A stretch of 5,453 nt of DNA from NCBI GenBank assembly GCA_016926115.1, contig JAFGPF010000033.1, forward strand, positions 1 through 5,453, given 5' to 3'. The stretch comes from Dehalococcoidales bacterium (GTDB taxonomy: Bacteria; Chloroflexota; Dehalococcoidia; Dehalococcoidales; RBG-16-60-22). Every line of letters begins with the position of its first letter. The stretch's first letter is position 1. A program made the position numbers and the translations under genes. Shown one piece after another: positions 5,449 to 5,453 of this stretch. The notes beneath the pieces are model-generated. The model saw nothing but the letters and a program-made list of their open reading frames with translations, had not been told where the DNA came from and made no database searches.

Positions 5449-5453
5449 ATCTG

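Noticed and set aside
1..5453. CRISPR array, tRNA/rRNA genes, mobile-element genes or a defence or toxin system
   Set aside because: No regularly spaced direct repeats, RNA-gene motifs, transposase or integrase signatures, or toxin-antitoxin pairs were seen. All long frames are accounted for by housekeeping genes.

Overview
The window is a stretch of bacterial chromosome, moderately GC-rich by eye, in which all six recognisable genes lie on the minus strand. Read in the direction of transcription (right to left) they are: a bifunctional NAD(P)H-hydrate repair enzyme (nnr, 5448-3898), type III pantothenate kinase (coaX, 3884-3117), phosphopantothenoylcysteine decarboxylase (coaC, 3098-2553), phosphopantothenate-cysteine ligase (coaB, 2560-1910), a YpeA-type GNAT acetyltransferase (1591-1175) and the first 378 codons of valyl-tRNA synthetase (valS, 1136 to beyond the left edge). 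nnr begins only 5 bases from the right edge, so its promoter and ribosome binding site lie outside the window.

The first four genes form a tight operon. The gaps are 13 bp (nnr-coaX) and 18 bp (coaX-coaC), followed by an 8-bp overlap (coaC-coaB), and each internal start has a strong purine-rich Shine-Dalgarno sequence. Together CoaX, CoaC and CoaB cover the first three steps from pantothenate to 4'-phosphopantetheine. Nnr repairs damaged NAD(P)H, so the operon theme is cofactor synthesis and upkeep. CoaC and CoaB, fused in most bacteria, are separate polypeptides here.

A 318-bp spacer (1592-1909) separates coaB from the acetyltransferase. It holds no credible gene but contains short dispersed-type repeats: an 8-bp perfect hairpin with a GAAA loop, two diverged copies of one C-rich/G-rich hairpin element, and a segment resembling a common 'CCTGAGCTTGTCGAAGG' repeat. 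The acetyltransferase and valS follow, 38 bp apart.

The organism is most likely an uncultured or anaerobic bacterium. Protein flavour and repeat types recall Chloroflexota (Dehalococcoidia-like), but this is recollection and low confidence. I see no new defence, mobile or RNA system. The points worth a second look are substitutions in catalytic motifs of otherwise well-conserved housekeeping enzymes (CoaX, CoaC, ValS), the split coaC/coaB with its embedded ribosome binding site, and the repeat mosaic in the spacer.
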